Under the pieces are notes generated by a model. It saw only the letters and a program-made list of their open reading frames with translations, made no database searches and was not told where the DNA came from. A stretch of 64,000 nucleotides of DNA from Wuchereria bancrofti (taxonomy: Eukaryota; Nematoda; Chromadorea; Rhabditida; Onchocercidae), in NCBI GenBank assembly GCA_005281725.1, contig SSBO01000003.1:7054776-7118775 (forward strand), written 5' to 3'. A program made the translations under genes and the position numbers. Positions 11,301 to 25,490 of this stretch are shown here, one piece after another (position 1 is the stretch's first letter; each line of letters begins with the position of its first letter).

Positions 11301-14300
11301 ATAACCATCATATTCCTTGAATTATAGCTATAATAATAAGAAATAATATTCAAAAAAATGGAAGCATTCTAATTTCTAATACCAATCATAATTAGGTCGT
11401 GACTGATTTATGACTTTTGTTAGGAAGATAAAAATTAATTCGTACTAAATTACTACGAATAAGACTAGTTAATTGTTATTGTCCTACTGTGATCTCATTT
11501 TATTTGGCACTAATTTACTTTTACAATGGTTATTGCAATCGAATCATCTAATAATTTAATTTAAAGATCCCACATAATCGAAGGTTGTCGAATGATAGCA
11601 ATTAACTTTCAAGCAATTCAAAAGAATGCTTCAAGTGTAGAAATAATGAATCGTTGGGAACATGAGGTGTTCATTTTTTCCGAAAGTACTAAAAATGATT
11701 CGTTGATCCGAGTCTATGCTACATCTGAAGGCTTAGTCAGCAAAGAAGTTCGTCGGACAGGTTTGCATATCAAAATCTTTCAAATTTTTTCTTTGTTTAA
11801 GAAAGAATTACTACAGGATTGGTTCAGTTTACAAATTCTAAAAAATGAGAAATTTTAGTGACAAGTAAGGAAGCTTTCAAAATTTCAAATTGAAACAAAT
11901 TGAGTAATTCAAAAATGAAGCAGTTGATAAAATTTGTATTTCAACGTACAATATTTTTAAGATTTATAAGCAATAAGTTAATTTTATGGTTCGATTTCAC
12001 ATTTAATATTTTACATTATCTGACCTTATCAAGATTCATCCATTTCAGGTTTACAAGCATTACCCTTTATCACTGTATCCTTTGTTGCGGTATTATTATT
12101 TACAGTAATAACATCACTGAAAAAGGATCCGATAACCAGTAAACCGTGGGAAGCTGCATTTGGCGTCTTCTGTCCTATTCTTTCGCTTGTCGCATCTTTC
12201 GGACTACTATTCTGGGTGTGTAAATTTCATTGTTGAGTTGAAATATTGAATTTAGGAGGGAAAATACAAGTTTTTAGTGTTGTAGAAAAACAGTAAATTT
12301 TTATCAAAAGTAAATGACTGTTATAAATAGAAAAGAATAACAAACTATCCCTTTTCATATCATATTTACAAAATCAAGTAAATGTTTTAAGATCAATAGA
12401 TTACAGCAACTTAGAAATCTGTAATCTTACGAAACTACTCGTTATCATATCAATATACAGTGCAAGAGATGAAATAACGATTTGATCATTATCTCTATAC
12501 CCTAAGCTTTTATCAGCGGACAGTTGCGCGGCGCTTCATTAAATGTAAAAGAATTAGCAGTGATGAAATTTTCAGTGTAATTTTCCGTTCCTACCAATTG
12601 TTTGTGTTATACCATTTCTGGTATTAGCAATTGGTGTGGATGATGTGTTCATCTTTCTTCACTGCTATCATCAAACTGATCCAAAACTTCCCGTTGAGGA
12701 ACGAATTGGTAAAATGCTTGCTGAAGCTGGGCCATCCATAACGATCACCTCTCTCACCAATTTCCTATCATTTGCCATTAGTATTTTCACTCCAACTCCA
12801 GCTATACAGGTATTACCCTTCAATTCATTACATTCAGTGAAAAGAATCAGATGAGAAACGATTAGTTAAAAGGACGTGCATTCAAACAAACGTTTCACGA
12901 GGAACTTTCAGTCTTTTCTCTATAATTTCTCCTAAGAAGATAAAATTAATAAAATGATTTTCTTCTGCAGATATTCAGTGCATACATAAGCGTTGCGGTA
13001 GTATTCGATTACACTTATCAAATTTTCTTATATTCCGCAATTTTGACATTCGGAGCGCATCGTGAAAAAAAACGTTTGCATGCATTCATTCCATGTATGT
13101 CAATTGCTGAAACTGAGAAGGTTTATTTTTAATACTTTAAAATTTCTATTTCCAAACTGTTAGTCTTTTGGATAACATAAAAAATTTGACAAAATTTGAC
13201 AGCTTCAAGACAGCTTGATTTTGAAGTTTTTGTAATCTTCTACTGGTCTAAGACTCCGTTTATTCTTAATTTTTTGGCTAATTGTCATTTCCATTGACGA
13301 AAGCAAGAAGCTCAAAATTCGTGTTTTTGTGGCAAACCACAATTTCTAATAATAGTAATGATGATATAATTAATAACAATAATGATAATGCTAATAATAA
13401 TAACAATAAATTCACTTCTGATCATAACAATAATTACGAATTGATTGATTCTTAACGATATTCTATTATTTCATACCGATAATAATCGTTAAACCGTCTA
13501 ATTTATTATCATTGCCGTAAATTTATTTACATAGTTTCTTACATTAAATTTCATAACTATCATTCATGATAGTGGCAACAATAATTACTATTTTTCACAA
13601 AGAATTTAACTGTAGTTAATACAATAAAGAAAATATCTTTTCAGCGATCGGTTAAAACTCAGTCCGATATTTCGGGAACATTGGAAGAATTGATGAATAA
13701 TTTTGTAGATTTATGGGTAAACATAGCAATGAGTAATATCACACGAATAATTGTTGCTTGCTTTATGATTGTTTATTGCATTGTTGCTGTACACGGAGTT
13801 ATGCAAATTAAAGTATGATTTTCATCTAATTTATCAATGTTCCTTTTTTTTTTCAAAAAACGATAAGTACGTTTACAGTTCTCGTATGCCTTATTTATAT
13901 GACTGAATTAAGTTAAAATCTTTATTGTATAAAGCAATTTTTATCTAAAAATTAGTTTATGCTTATTGCTTCAATTTTTATTTGCCACTCCTTTTCTTTT
14001 ATATACCGCCATCTTTTAAATATTTCCTTTAATTTAGCTAGTCTTTTTCTTCATATTTAAATCTTTTATTTTTAGCAAATATTTTTATTTTACTTTGCAG
14101 TAAAATTTGCAAAAAATTAAAAAAACTTATTGCTCTTTATATTATCAAAGTTTTAAATTTACAGGTTGGATTAACATCAGAAAAATTATTCTCATATGAT
14201 TCACCATTATTACCATTCGTAAAATTACAAACCGAAATTATTTTCAAAGAAGGTGGCCAGGTTAGTAGCATTGTTGTACCTCAGTGGTTAGGATTTTTCA

Positions 14301-16867
14301 TAATTATTAACTTCAAATTAACAGGTCAACTTTCTGAACTTTATCGGTTAATTTCATTTTTCTTTGGTGGACTTTTTATGTTATTTTAATTTGTACTAGT
14401 TCACTATGCCATTTAAAATTCTAACCTTTACACTTATCTTAGTCCTATTACTCCTAAATCAGTTTTTAAGATAAGAGGAATTTTAATTTGGAAATTCATA
14501 AAAATTTGGATATTTTATGACTGATATTATTTTTTTTTCATTTAGGTTGCAAGTTTGATTCTTTATTAAACATTTTAATTAACACTAGCATGTTTTTGGA
14601 TTATTTAAATATGCAATATCATTTTGTTAATACCAGTCAATGAATTTTAACAAAATCATGAACACCTCAAAATTGATTGCAGGTTGCTGTATTTGTAAAT
14701 AATCCGGGTGATATGCGGAAACCAGAAATAATTCCGGAAGTAATGCGACTTGTTAATGATTTCGAGCACGCTACAGGAAGCATCGGTTCCGCCAGTACTC
14801 ACTTATGGTTTATTCCGTATTTGTCATATGTAGGAATACAGGTATGTCAAATAAACATAATTTCTTTATTTCCTGCAGTAATGCATTTCTTCGCCGATAT
14901 GTTTTATGTGCATTCAGATTTTTTGCACAATATCGCAAACTTTGCAAATTACACTTTGAATTTTTAATTTTATGAAAAAAAGAGTAAAGATAAAAAAGAG
15001 AAAGCGAATCAATTTCTTTACTTATTACTTTGCAAGAAAACAATGAGTATTTCATTTTATTTGCAGGAACATGGTGAAATTGGTTTCAAATATAAATATT
15101 TACCAGAATTTATGAAACTACGTGAATATCATAGTTGGAATTCATTTGTCAATCTTGGAGCAACTGAGTAAATTCTTGTGATAAATTGTTGATAAATGAA
15201 GTTATGATAATAATGCAAATGACAATGAACTAGTTATGCTCAATCGTCTAAATTTTCAGAGTTCATATTATCAATCTGATTTACGTTTCATACTACCAAT
15301 CTTATCAACGATTTTTCTAACATATTTTTGCAGTGATTGTATGAATGAAAAACCAACTTGTTTACAAAAATTCTTCTTCTCAACGGGTTTTCGAAATGCT
15401 GTGCAATGGTCGGAGCGTTTACAATTGCTGCAGGAATGGCGTGATATTGCTGCTCATTATTCGAAATTTAATGTTTCAATTTATGAACCTTTCAGTATGT
15501 ATGCAGATCAGGTATTCTGTTGCTTTGAAATTATCTCAGATTTTTATGAATGAGAAAATAATTGATGAATATAATGATTTAGAGTTAATGGATTTATCAA
15601 AATGAAAAGCGATTATTATAGTAATTTAGAAATCGATTCAAATCTTAAAATAAAATCAAAATTGATTTATAAATTAATTTTGTGTCATTTTGATTTCAAA
15701 ACAAATGTGAAAAATTAACTCCATTCAATATGATCCAATCAACATTTAATGTATTTTAAATGAATTAATTAAAAATTGAATAGAAAGCAGAAAACTTTCT
15801 CAATGATTAATTAACCTATGAGAATGAATTGAATCGTTTTAGCTCCTTACAATAGTTCCGGTGACAAAGTCCACTGTGATATTTGCATTTGTTGTTATGG
15901 CACTTGTACTGACCACTTTCACACCTTCTATAACAACAATCGTTTCATCCACTCTCTCAATCTTATCAATCAATTTGGGAGTACTCGGATCACTGACATA
16001 TTGGAATATCGATCTTGATCCTATTTCAATGGCCACTATACTAATGGCCATTGGCTTCTCTGTGGATTTCATTGCTCACATCACATTTCATTATTATAAA
16101 GGCCAAACAAGGGTAACTATTAAATGATGGAATTAAATTGATAGACTTATCTTTCATTTCTAAAACAACCCAAATTATTAAATTTCTTATTTTAAGGGTA
16201 AACATGAACGCTTGAAGCATGCCCTCAAATCGATAGCATGGCCTATGACACAAGCCGGTATATCAACTATATTATGTCTGTGTGTCCTTGGTGTAATCCA
16301 AGCTTATATGGTGAAAGTTTTCGTAAAAGTAGTAATAATAGTTGTCGTACTTGGCCTTCTCCATGGTCTCATTATTTTACCTGTTGTCTTTGGTGCAATA
16401 CCATTGAGGAAACGAATTGTTACTGATGTTGACAAAGTGTCACCAACTTCAGCTCTTCAAAAGGTTCATTTCTTATTATTTTTCCTTCCAAAATTATACA
16501 CTCAGCTCATATTTTATAATTTTTTTAATCAAAATGCCGGAAATTTTTAAATGCTTTAAATAACAACTAATTAAAACAACACTAATAATGATAGAAATAA
16601 AAATCTATATATAAAACTACGACAAAGAATCATGCAAAAAAGGAAAAAACTGAGAAGAAAACTTAGCGAAAATTTTACTTAAATTTTGCATTTTACTATT
16701 CCTATCTTAATTTTGTTAATATTTCTCAAAATTGAACGATTTTCTATTAATTTCAGAATCATACAATACGAATAGCTGTACCAGCAACAACACCAATAAC
16801 GACCAGAAAAAATGAGCTAGAAAAACAAATTTCGGCGGGTCCACGTTATCATGATTCGAGGGGTTAA
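8368..16867 (+). CDS. Patched-related (PTR) sterol-sensing-domain membrane protein
   Basis: Twelve-helix RND-superfamily protein of the nematode PTR family (PTCHD-like); members act in moulting, cuticle and endocytosis, substrate unknown. Exons: 8368-8468, 10112-10312, 10681-10842, 10927-11025, 11567-11760, 12049-12215, 12576-12809, 12971-13120, 13645-13812, 14165-14260, 14683-14841, 15067-15167, 15334-15511, 15843-16112, 16197-16463, 16757-16867. Total 2658 bases, 885 aa, every junction in phase. Order: helix 1 near residues 24-48, first extracellular loop with [10 protein letters not shown] and EVRRTG, sterol-sensing-domain helices about 255-410 with GVDD at 328-331, second extracellular loop about 490-670 with [10 protein letters not shown], helices 7-12 with GFSVD at 741-745, short basic tail. 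The GVDD and GFSVD acids of helices 4 and 10 are those used by RND pumps for ion coupling, and both are kept. The first exon was found by phase match (AT + A) and family fit. Confidence 0.93.
8469..10111 (+). other. Intron 1 of the Patched-related gene
   Basis: 1.6 kb between the GTAAGT donor and a TTTTAG acceptor. Nothing recognised inside; the minus-strand open frame at 8585-8809 looks like chance. Confidence 0.7.
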
Positions 16868-18185
16868 AACCATTTAGTTTTTCCGACTTTTTTTTCTTTT
16901 AATTTAAGTATTTAAGTGTAATAACTTAACAAAAAAGTAACAGCCAAAGAGGCATTATTGTTTAAAAAAAAAAATGAAATCGCTTTTAGCATCTAAAATT
17001 ACTTTTATTTTACTTGATATATATTTTAATAAGTAAGCATAAATAAACTTTAATAAACAATACTCACTCTTGTGTCACATCTAATTTCAGCTAGTTAGCA
17101 CATAGCTTAATTTTTAATAGTACGTCAACTGAAGCTGATTTATTGCAATGTTGGAGCATTCTGGTTTCGAAAAAAATTTTGGCCATTCATAATACTACAC
17201 ACTTTGTATACATTATACTTTTTAAAAAATTTTTCTAACAGTATTGCTTGGAAGCTTAATTAATAAGACAGATGAATGGTAATAGTGAATTTTGTGTAAT
17301 ATTATTTGTTCCTATTAATATAATTAATTATTATTAATAAATCAACCTCAGCAAAATGATGTTCGTAAAATTAGAGAAACTTTAATGAAATACTGTTTTA
17401 GTAATATTTACCTTATCGGTACTAATGAATTAGAAGAATCTTGAAGAAACACAGTTTATTTGTTTACCTGTTCAAAATATTGTTTTTAAAATTCTTCAAA
17501 TTTGACAAATTCATTTTTCATCAGTACCAAGAATACATGATACCGTAATGTGACATATCATATAGTAATCTAATGTACTTTATCATTTTTTGCTGAAGTA
17601 ACTTAATATTGGAACTTTTCTTCATTTGTATTTTTGCAGCAACTATATATTTTTATTTTTTTTCTTATTATCTATTTATGTTTAAGAAGAAGCTCTAAAT
17701 GTTTTCTTTTATTTTAACATCATAAAAATCATAAATATCATAGAGTTACTCAGTATCCCGGGGGATTTCTATTTATATTATAAATAAGTAAAAGCAAATC
17801 TTAAATGAGCAAAAATCAAAGTGAGCTAATTCTAAAGAAATTTTTATGCATAAATTATATGAATCAAACATTTCTATAAATCATTTTATTGCTCAGACTC
17901 GAGATACCTTTCATTATTCTTCCATTAAAAATCCCCGAAGATTGTAGATCAATATAATTTAGACTATCTGATCTGAGCAAAGATATTAACTGCGATTTTA
18001 TACTCTCTCAATCATATGATTTTTCATTCAGTCATAGAGTATATTTGAATGAGAAACAAAAACGAGACAGGAAATTTTGGATAGAATTTCATTTCCTTTC
18101 TTATTTTGAATTGAATTTCAAACGACTATTATTTGGGAACAAAGGAAACAAAGGAAGAAAGACAGATTATAATGTCATCATAATG
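16868..18185. other. Convergent intergenic region
   Basis: Holds the 3' ends of the Patched-related gene (plus) and the double-BTB gene (minus). AATAAA at 17042-17047, about 175 bases after the Patched-related stop, is a candidate polyadenylation signal. No other gene seen. Confidence 0.55.
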
Positions 18186-21100
18186 TCACCTTTTGATATT
18201 AGAGTTACCACCGGTAATTCCACCTGCTGTTGGTTTCTTGGGCAACGATGCATCAGTGGAATATGTATTGCAATGAGGACACATCCATGTTACTTGTGCG
18301 CATCCACTCAGTTGTCTACATCTGGAATTTTTCTTTTCTAACCGTGAAATTGTTTTGAAATTTCAAAATTTATTAATTGATAAAGAATGAATAAGAAGTG
18401 AAGATAATTACATCAAAGACCAAATCATTATTTGATTATTATTCATTAATGAGAAAAGAAATCGTAATTTCTCTGTTTATAGACAAAAAATAAACCTACG
18501 CTTTCATCATTTAAAATTTAAGCGTTTTAATCTAAAAACAGTGATGGATAATCTGAGAGAAAAGTTCAAGATGTTATTCGTATGCAATCTATTCATTCAG
18601 TATTGATGATTTAATCATTGTTTGCTTATTTGCTATTTGAATTAAAAAACAAAACAAATAAATTCGAAAATTCATTTTTTTATTTATGAAGAAAACATAG
18701 AAAAAATGTCTAATAAAATTATTCTTTCTTCATCATTTCCATTTTTTTTCTCATTTCTTGAAAACAGATTTGCATTTAGTTAATAACATTGACTCAGTAT
18801 AGTTAATAAAATGAAATGACCTTTGGCGAATGTAAAAAAAACTCATTAAAAAAATAAGCTTTAAGCAATAAATTAGTGAAGAGCTAGCAAAAGATTGCAT
18901 CCTATTTTGGATTTAGATGAATAAGCACCTTATTAAGGTAATTAATTCATGTATTCAAAATATTCACGCAATCTACTTTCTCTGTCTAATATTTAATTCA
19001 TCAATAAGGTCAGAAGAAAATTTTTATTTCCTATTTGTTTGCTATATGAGAAAATATTTTAAAAAATAGGTAATTGTAAAATCTCAATGTAGTGATTATA
19101 ATATCAATTGTGATAAGAATGAATGACAGTAAGGATGTAATCATTTCCTACATAAATATTCTCTTTTTTGTATTTCATAAGACTATGATAGATAGATTGT
19201 AAAAAAAGAGAAAAAATATTTGTATAATAATAGTTTTAAATTTTAGATCAAATAGTCGTAATATACTTTTGACAGGTGTGCGATTTCATTCCTGGATTCT
19301 TTAGTAATATTGTCAAACGATCCAACATTGCAGCACGGGCCCGAATTGATAGGCATTCATCTACATGAAAACAAAAAAGATGTATTTTAATCTGCTTCTC
19401 AAAAGTTTTGAATTTAATCAAAAACAAAACGTGTGAGTGAAAGATGCGATTAAAAATGCTAACAAGTTTGTTGTTGAGTCATTTCGAGTAAATGCTCTGG
19501 TCGATGAAGCATCTGAAGGCAAGGATCAAGCAACTGATGAAGAAAGCATCGATCCAGTAACGATAATCTTACAAACACTGATAGCTAGAATTGGATGAAT
19601 ATTTTTGGAATTGAAAATATATCAACAACGAAAATACAATTTAGTAACATAGAAAGAATGGGAATTTGAAAGTAATTTTCATCATTTTATTCCATATTGC
19701 ATATGTCATTTTAATAATTAATGATTGTTTTCAATTTGCGAATTAATTGAATGGTTTGAATTCAGATACCTTCTTAAAATACACTTAAAATAAGAGACAG
19801 TATTTTAAAAATTAGAACACATTGTAGTAATTTAAAAAAAAAATAACTTGAAAAAATAATTTAAAAAAAAAATTAAAAATAATTTTGCTGACTTGAGTAT
19901 GAGGCGCAAGAAGCAACATTGCGCACTTCCTTAGCAAACCCGATGATTCCATCTTACATGCTGCCATCAGTACTGGTCCTATATTAGCTTCTGCAATCCA
20001 AGAAATAAACCATTAAATTTTCTATAGTTTGTAACAAGAACTTCAAATGACAAGGACCAATTTAAAGTGTGAAAACATGAACCAAACATTTCATATCGAA
20101 TTCATCCAGAATCGAATTCACTTGAATGCATATCGTTGAATCAATATACCAACCTGTTATCCTAAGTTGTGGTGGATAAACTGCCATTAAAAAAGCTTTT
20201 AATTCTTCATGCGTACATGGACAAAATATTTCATCCATATTTTTGATTGATGATATACGTTCCTAAACAAAATTCTTTTTAAAAACTTGTCTTTTTTTGC
20301 ATATTTTTCTAAAAATTTCTCAAATTTTTGAATAAATTTCGAAGGAAATGTTTAAACCTATAATTTTCATTTCAGTGTTGATTATACTTTAAAATTTGAA
20401 AAAATTTCCGAAGCAGATAATTAGAATAAAACTTAAAATTCAAGCCAATTAAATCAACATTTAAGAAAAAGGTTTCTTGAACAATTAGGTAAATAATGTT
20501 AATATTTTACTTGGAAAACATTTGACCATGCAGCGATGTAATATGGATTAACATAATAACCGCGACCTGTTTTAGTACGAATCATTGCAAAATTTAATTC
20601 TGTAAGACGATGGAACTGTTCCAGGTCACTGGGTTGTTCCAACATTTCCTGTAAAAATTATTGTTTTATCATTTTTATCAGAAAATGTAAGCATAATTTT
20701 AACTAATAAAACTTTCGAAGCTTTTTCAAAAATATCTTTAAAAAAATATATCAAAATTTGTTCATATTTAGAAAAATTTTCTAAAATTGCGAGAATTTCT
20801 AAAACCTCAGGTGCTGAAGATCCATGTAACCTTTCTAGCAATAATACTTTGACACGATCACTTAAACCATAATAACGGGTACCCGTAAGATCAATTTTTG
20901 AATTAGGCCTCATCTCTCGCAAACATAATACCAATAAACGATTTAATTTATATCTGAAATTGATAAACTATAGACCAAATGGAATCAACACGAAAAGTAA
21001 TAAATAGCTTAGAAAAAATTGCAGTGAATAAATGCAATATTTCCTAGCATTAAAGCTATTGGTTTAGATCAATTATTGAAAATTTTTAAGGAATAAAAAA

Positions 21101-24100
21101 GTTTATACAATTATTTGAATTTATTTTAGCAATCAGAACTAATTATTTATCTTTCTAATTAGAATACCTGTCAGCTAACCAAACTTTTTCCAAAAAAGGC
21201 AATTTATGTTGCACAAGGAAGCATTCACAACGATGCAAAAGACCATCCATCTGAAATTTTTTCTTTTTTGTGACTTCAAAATTTGAATTAGTATCCTTAT
21301 TGTAATTTAAATTAACAATAAAAAATGCTTATTATCTAATTCAGTTTGCAATAATAGTTAGTATCATAAGATGACCTAGAAAGAATTCTTTTTATATTTA
21401 GCATCTTCTAAGCTTAAAATACAAAAAATTATGGTGTCTTTTACGCATGTTATGTATAAAAAAAAAGTAGTTATAAGAAAAGTTTGTAATATTAATGCAC
21501 TTAGAAGATGAAATGATTACCTGATAATCAAAAGCAAGTGGTAGTAAAATATGTACAGACTGATCGTCTACTTCCTTGTAAGTTGGATGTATGCAATGAA
21601 GCATTTCGAGAACGTGGTCGTACTGCACATTAGCTAGGATTAGCTCACGATCTGGACATTCAACACACCATGCACTGAAAGAAAAAGTTTCTAAAATTAT
21701 TAGTACCAAATGATTCTTAACGAATGTGATAACCCCATATATAAATATATATAATGACTTCAAATTTTGAAAAAAAAAAATAGATTTTTGCTTTAATTTT
21801 TGGAAAGAAGAAAAAGAAAAAATTCTCAAAAATGTTTAAATAAAAAGAAAAATTTAATAGTAATGAAATATATTTGCATTTGCTTAATTATGCTGTGAAA
21901 TTTATTTACACGATAGCTTAATATCCCAAATGTTTAATAAGATTTATAATATAGTTTAAATGATATTTTAAAGTAAGCATTATTTGATTTATTCTATTAA
22001 AAAAAAATTTTAATTCAATATCAAACCTATTTCTTCTTCTTTATATTTCATTTAATTATGCATCACATCATTCTATTTTACTATTTTATTACAATTTCCA
22101 TTTTTTTGCAGTTTTCAGTTTCAGCAATTCTTTCGATTCTTAATAATATTAAATTTAAAAAAAATTTATCAAATAAAATATTATTTGCGCCATTTCGAGA
22201 AACGAACCGTAAAACAGGTGACCATACAGAGATGTAGTGCTCGTCTACATATAAACGTTTCCCATCCACCAGAAGCGGTCGAGTACGTTGACCATCCGGT
22301 CGAGTGAAATCAATTATCACCTCAATAGAGCTTACTGCGGTTCTGTCGCACTTTTCCATTGCATTCTACAAAACAAATCAAATTCACTCACTCCATCATA
22401 TGCTTTAAAGGAAGGCGCTATAGTCTTCAGCATTTTTTTTCGAACTATATAGCTTAAGATAAGAAGCCTGAATAAAAATCATATCACTAGTAAATTCTGA
22501 AAGAGGAAAAAAAACATAATAAATATTGGAATAAAAAAGAATTACTTTTTTTCTTGTTGTTGACAATTACATATTAATACTTCATGCCCTGTCTTTTTAT
22601 TCTGAGTAACAGAAAATTAAGGGACTTTAATGTGACAATTTTGAGTTAGTAATAAATTAGATAGGCCTGGCAATAAGAGAAACATAAAGATCGTTGCAAA
22701 ATATTTAGAAAATAAGTTATTTTCACTATATTAATGGAATGATGGAGAAAAGTATGAAATTCTTCTTTACTATTCTTTTTCTTTTTTTGTTGACATTTTT
22801 GTTGACAATTCACTAAGTGAATAATTTACTTTTTCCATTTAAGCATTAATTATTAGGAATATATAAAATTCCTTCCTTTCTTTCTTTCTTTTTTTTTGAA
22901 TGAGAAGAACATTTATGATTAAAGTTAAATTTCATTATACAACAGTTTATGATTACAAAATGATAGAATATGTTGAAGTACAGCATTATTGATTGAATAA
23001 TGGGCTATAAAAAAATATGTTTTTAAAAGAGTAATTTTAGTGTAGTGAAAATAGAAGAAAGAATAATTTCTTACATTTGTTACGTCTATGTTTTTAGAAA
23101 TGCAAAATATCGTAGATGGAATTAAAAAAAAGTTACAGGCATTGATCAATTTGCTGAAATGTAACATTGGGGAAAGGAAATTGAATTAAGAAGAATAAAA
23201 ATATACACTTTCAATATCCATCTAACAAATTTGATTATTTCTGCTTTAGCATATTATTTCTTTTTTGCTCTCTATGTATAAACTTGAAGAAGGGAAAAGT
23301 AAAAACTTTCAATGCAATATTATAAACTTTGGAAACTTTCAACCGAATTATTTGAATGATATGAAAAGAAATGACGAATGCTTTTTTACAATTAATCATT
23401 GAAGCATTATTCAATAAAATTGTTGTGCTTATTATCGTGTATACTCATATCAATTTAGTATAAACTAAGAGGTGAAAACTTGGCAATAAGCCTTCCTCAA
23501 TGCTTAATAATTTATTCAAGCATTAAATTAGCAAGTCCATCAGATTTGGTACTAAATTCATGTAAACATCTATACCCGATATATAATTTAATGATTTTGT
23601 GTTCATAGAGGAAAAAAACTCTTTAAAAAAGCTATCAATAATTCTTGAAAAAAAAAGATATTGAAATAAATAAAGTAATAAGTAATGGTTTGCATCATGT
23701 AAATAAGAAAGGGAAATAATTGAAAAAGAGAGGGATATATTTTGTTGTATCTCATTCATCATTATTTATCATCCTTTATCCTTCTTCATTTTTCTCCAGT
23801 ATTTTCACAGTCCAATGGATCGGTAGTTGAAATAGAAGAAAATGGATGAGATATTGAGTAAACAAAATATTAAAATCCCAAAGGAAATCCTAGAAATGAC
23901 GAATAATTACGGAATTTTTTTTCCTTTCTTTCTTTGTTTTTGGCGCATTAATCTGTGATCTTAAAGGCGAATGTATGCCTAAATTGTAGTAATGATAATT
24001 CAGATTATCTTCAACGATAGATATAATTAAATACTATCTCATGCATTATTGACTATTCTCTTCCAATAACTCACCTTGGAATTCAACCCATCGCAGAAGT

Positions 24101-24478
24101 GGGTATTTATTCAATGATAGTAATGTATTTTATAAAATGATGATATACTATAAACTTCTACTAATAAATCTTACTACTGGATTGATACAGATGAAATTAA
24201 TTATTAAATGAACTAGAAGTATATTTCTCATCTAAGAACACTAGAAAATTAGTCTTTCATTGGAAACTGCGAAGATATTAGAATAGAAAGTTAGCCTTTT
24301 TAAATCTTCAACTTTTTAACTAAGCAAGCGTCCCAAGCTTTTAATTTTATTTATAAAAAAAAAAGACAGCAAGCTTCGATTATACCTTATCGGGCGATGA
24401 TGAAGGATAATTACCAACGGTTAGTCTGGATGAAGACGGCTGTGAATTGAAATATTCGCAGTCGTCGTTATCGATCAT
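18186..24478 (-). CDS. Tandem double-BTB protein with C-terminal cysteine cluster
   Basis: Exons, right to left: 24386-24478, 22208-22365, 21521-21674, 21168-21250, 20806-20953, 20511-20648, 20154-20262, 19893-19990, 19464-19584, 19267-19360, 18186-18321. Total 1332 bases, 443 aa, all phases agree. After a Ser-rich leader, residues about 42-160 form a BTB/POZ-like fold (RLYVDEHYISVWSPVLR ... GLLHRCECFL) followed by a helical extension (WLADRYKLNRLL). Residues about 225-325 repeat the pattern in a diverged copy (GYYVNPYYIAAWSNVF ... GLLRKCAMLLL) with its own helical extension (LLDRCFLHQLLDPCL, SIRARAAMLDRL). The tail has CQKCRQLSGC and CPHC (about 397-417), a possible four-cysteine zinc site. 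BTB proteins often dimerise or bring substrates to Cullin-3, but no function can be assigned. I do not recognise a named orthologue. The start follows only a weak acceptor. The first exon is supported by phase and an uninterrupted frame. Confidence 0.85.
22366..24385 (-). other. Intron 1 of the double-BTB gene
   Basis: 2.0 kb between GTATAA and TTTTGTAG on the minus strand, AT-rich. The minus-strand open frames at 22925-23167 and 23523-23762 have no recognisable content. Confidence 0.65.
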
Positions 24479-25422
24479 AATCTCGGCTTATGCGACATTT
24501 GTGTTTATTTTAAATGCGAAAATAAATGTCATCAATTGAAGATATCAGTTCATAAATAATTACTGCAGATATAATTAGCGCTAGAAAAAATGACGGATTG
24601 CCGATGTACAGTTTGATCTGAAAAATTTTGAAAATTTGAAAGAAGTGAAAGAAGATTTCCGTACTGTCAGTTGCACTTAAGCATTGAAAAAATATGTTAA
24701 CCATATGATCCTTTGTAAATAATCTTTTTATCTCTTGGCGTACATAAAATTGATTTAAAAAATTTTTAAATTATTCTAATACTCCCATAATATTCGAGTG
24801 CTTAATTCAATTTTCTTAGAAAAAGAAGACAATCCAATAATTAAAAAAATATCGCTTTGTACATAATATAAATTAGAATAGCTCAAAAAGCTTCGTCAAA
24901 ATCATTTTAAGATTCGATTTGAATTTTTCTTCAAAAAAACCAAAACCAGAGAAAAGCTCAATTCGATTTCACTCTAATCATTGCAACAAATTCAAAAAGT
25001 AATTAAGTTCATATCGTATGAACGAATTAATTTCCAATAAAAGAAGATGGAAAGAATAAGTAAGGAAAAAGAATCCAGTGATTAAACAAAGAATTTTTTA
25101 CGTTGCTTTAAAGATCAAATGAGAAAGAATCGAAATTTATTACAAAGTTTATAAAAATGGCAACCCCTTAGCTTAATGTATGAAGAACAGATGACACATT
25201 TGTTTGAGAAGTTGAAGTGATAAAATGTGACACTATGAAATTTGAGAAATAAAAACAGAAACTTTCTGGAGTTAATTAGACACAACGTTTGATAGCAAAG
25301 TAGACTAAGTGTGCAAATGGCATCGTCAAGATCGATTAACATGCCAATATATGGACATCCGGGAAAAAAGGAGCAAAAAACGATGAAAGATGGAAATTTT
25401 AGACTTCCACTGAGATACTTGC

Positions 25423-25438
25423 ATGTATATGCATACAC

Positions 25439-25469
<31 letters not shown>

Positions 25470-25490
25470 TACATACATACATACACGTGT
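25423..25490. repeat. ACAT/CA microsatellite
   Basis: Alternating ACAC and ACATACAT runs ending in ACGTGTGT. Both strands give spurious Tyr/His/Cys/Val-rich open frames. Confidence 0.85.

Noticed and set aside
15236..15333. Upstream extension of a Patched-related exon
   Set aside because: The frame is open, but the TTTTTGCAG acceptor at 15333 gives the correct phase and the family sequence; the extension does not.
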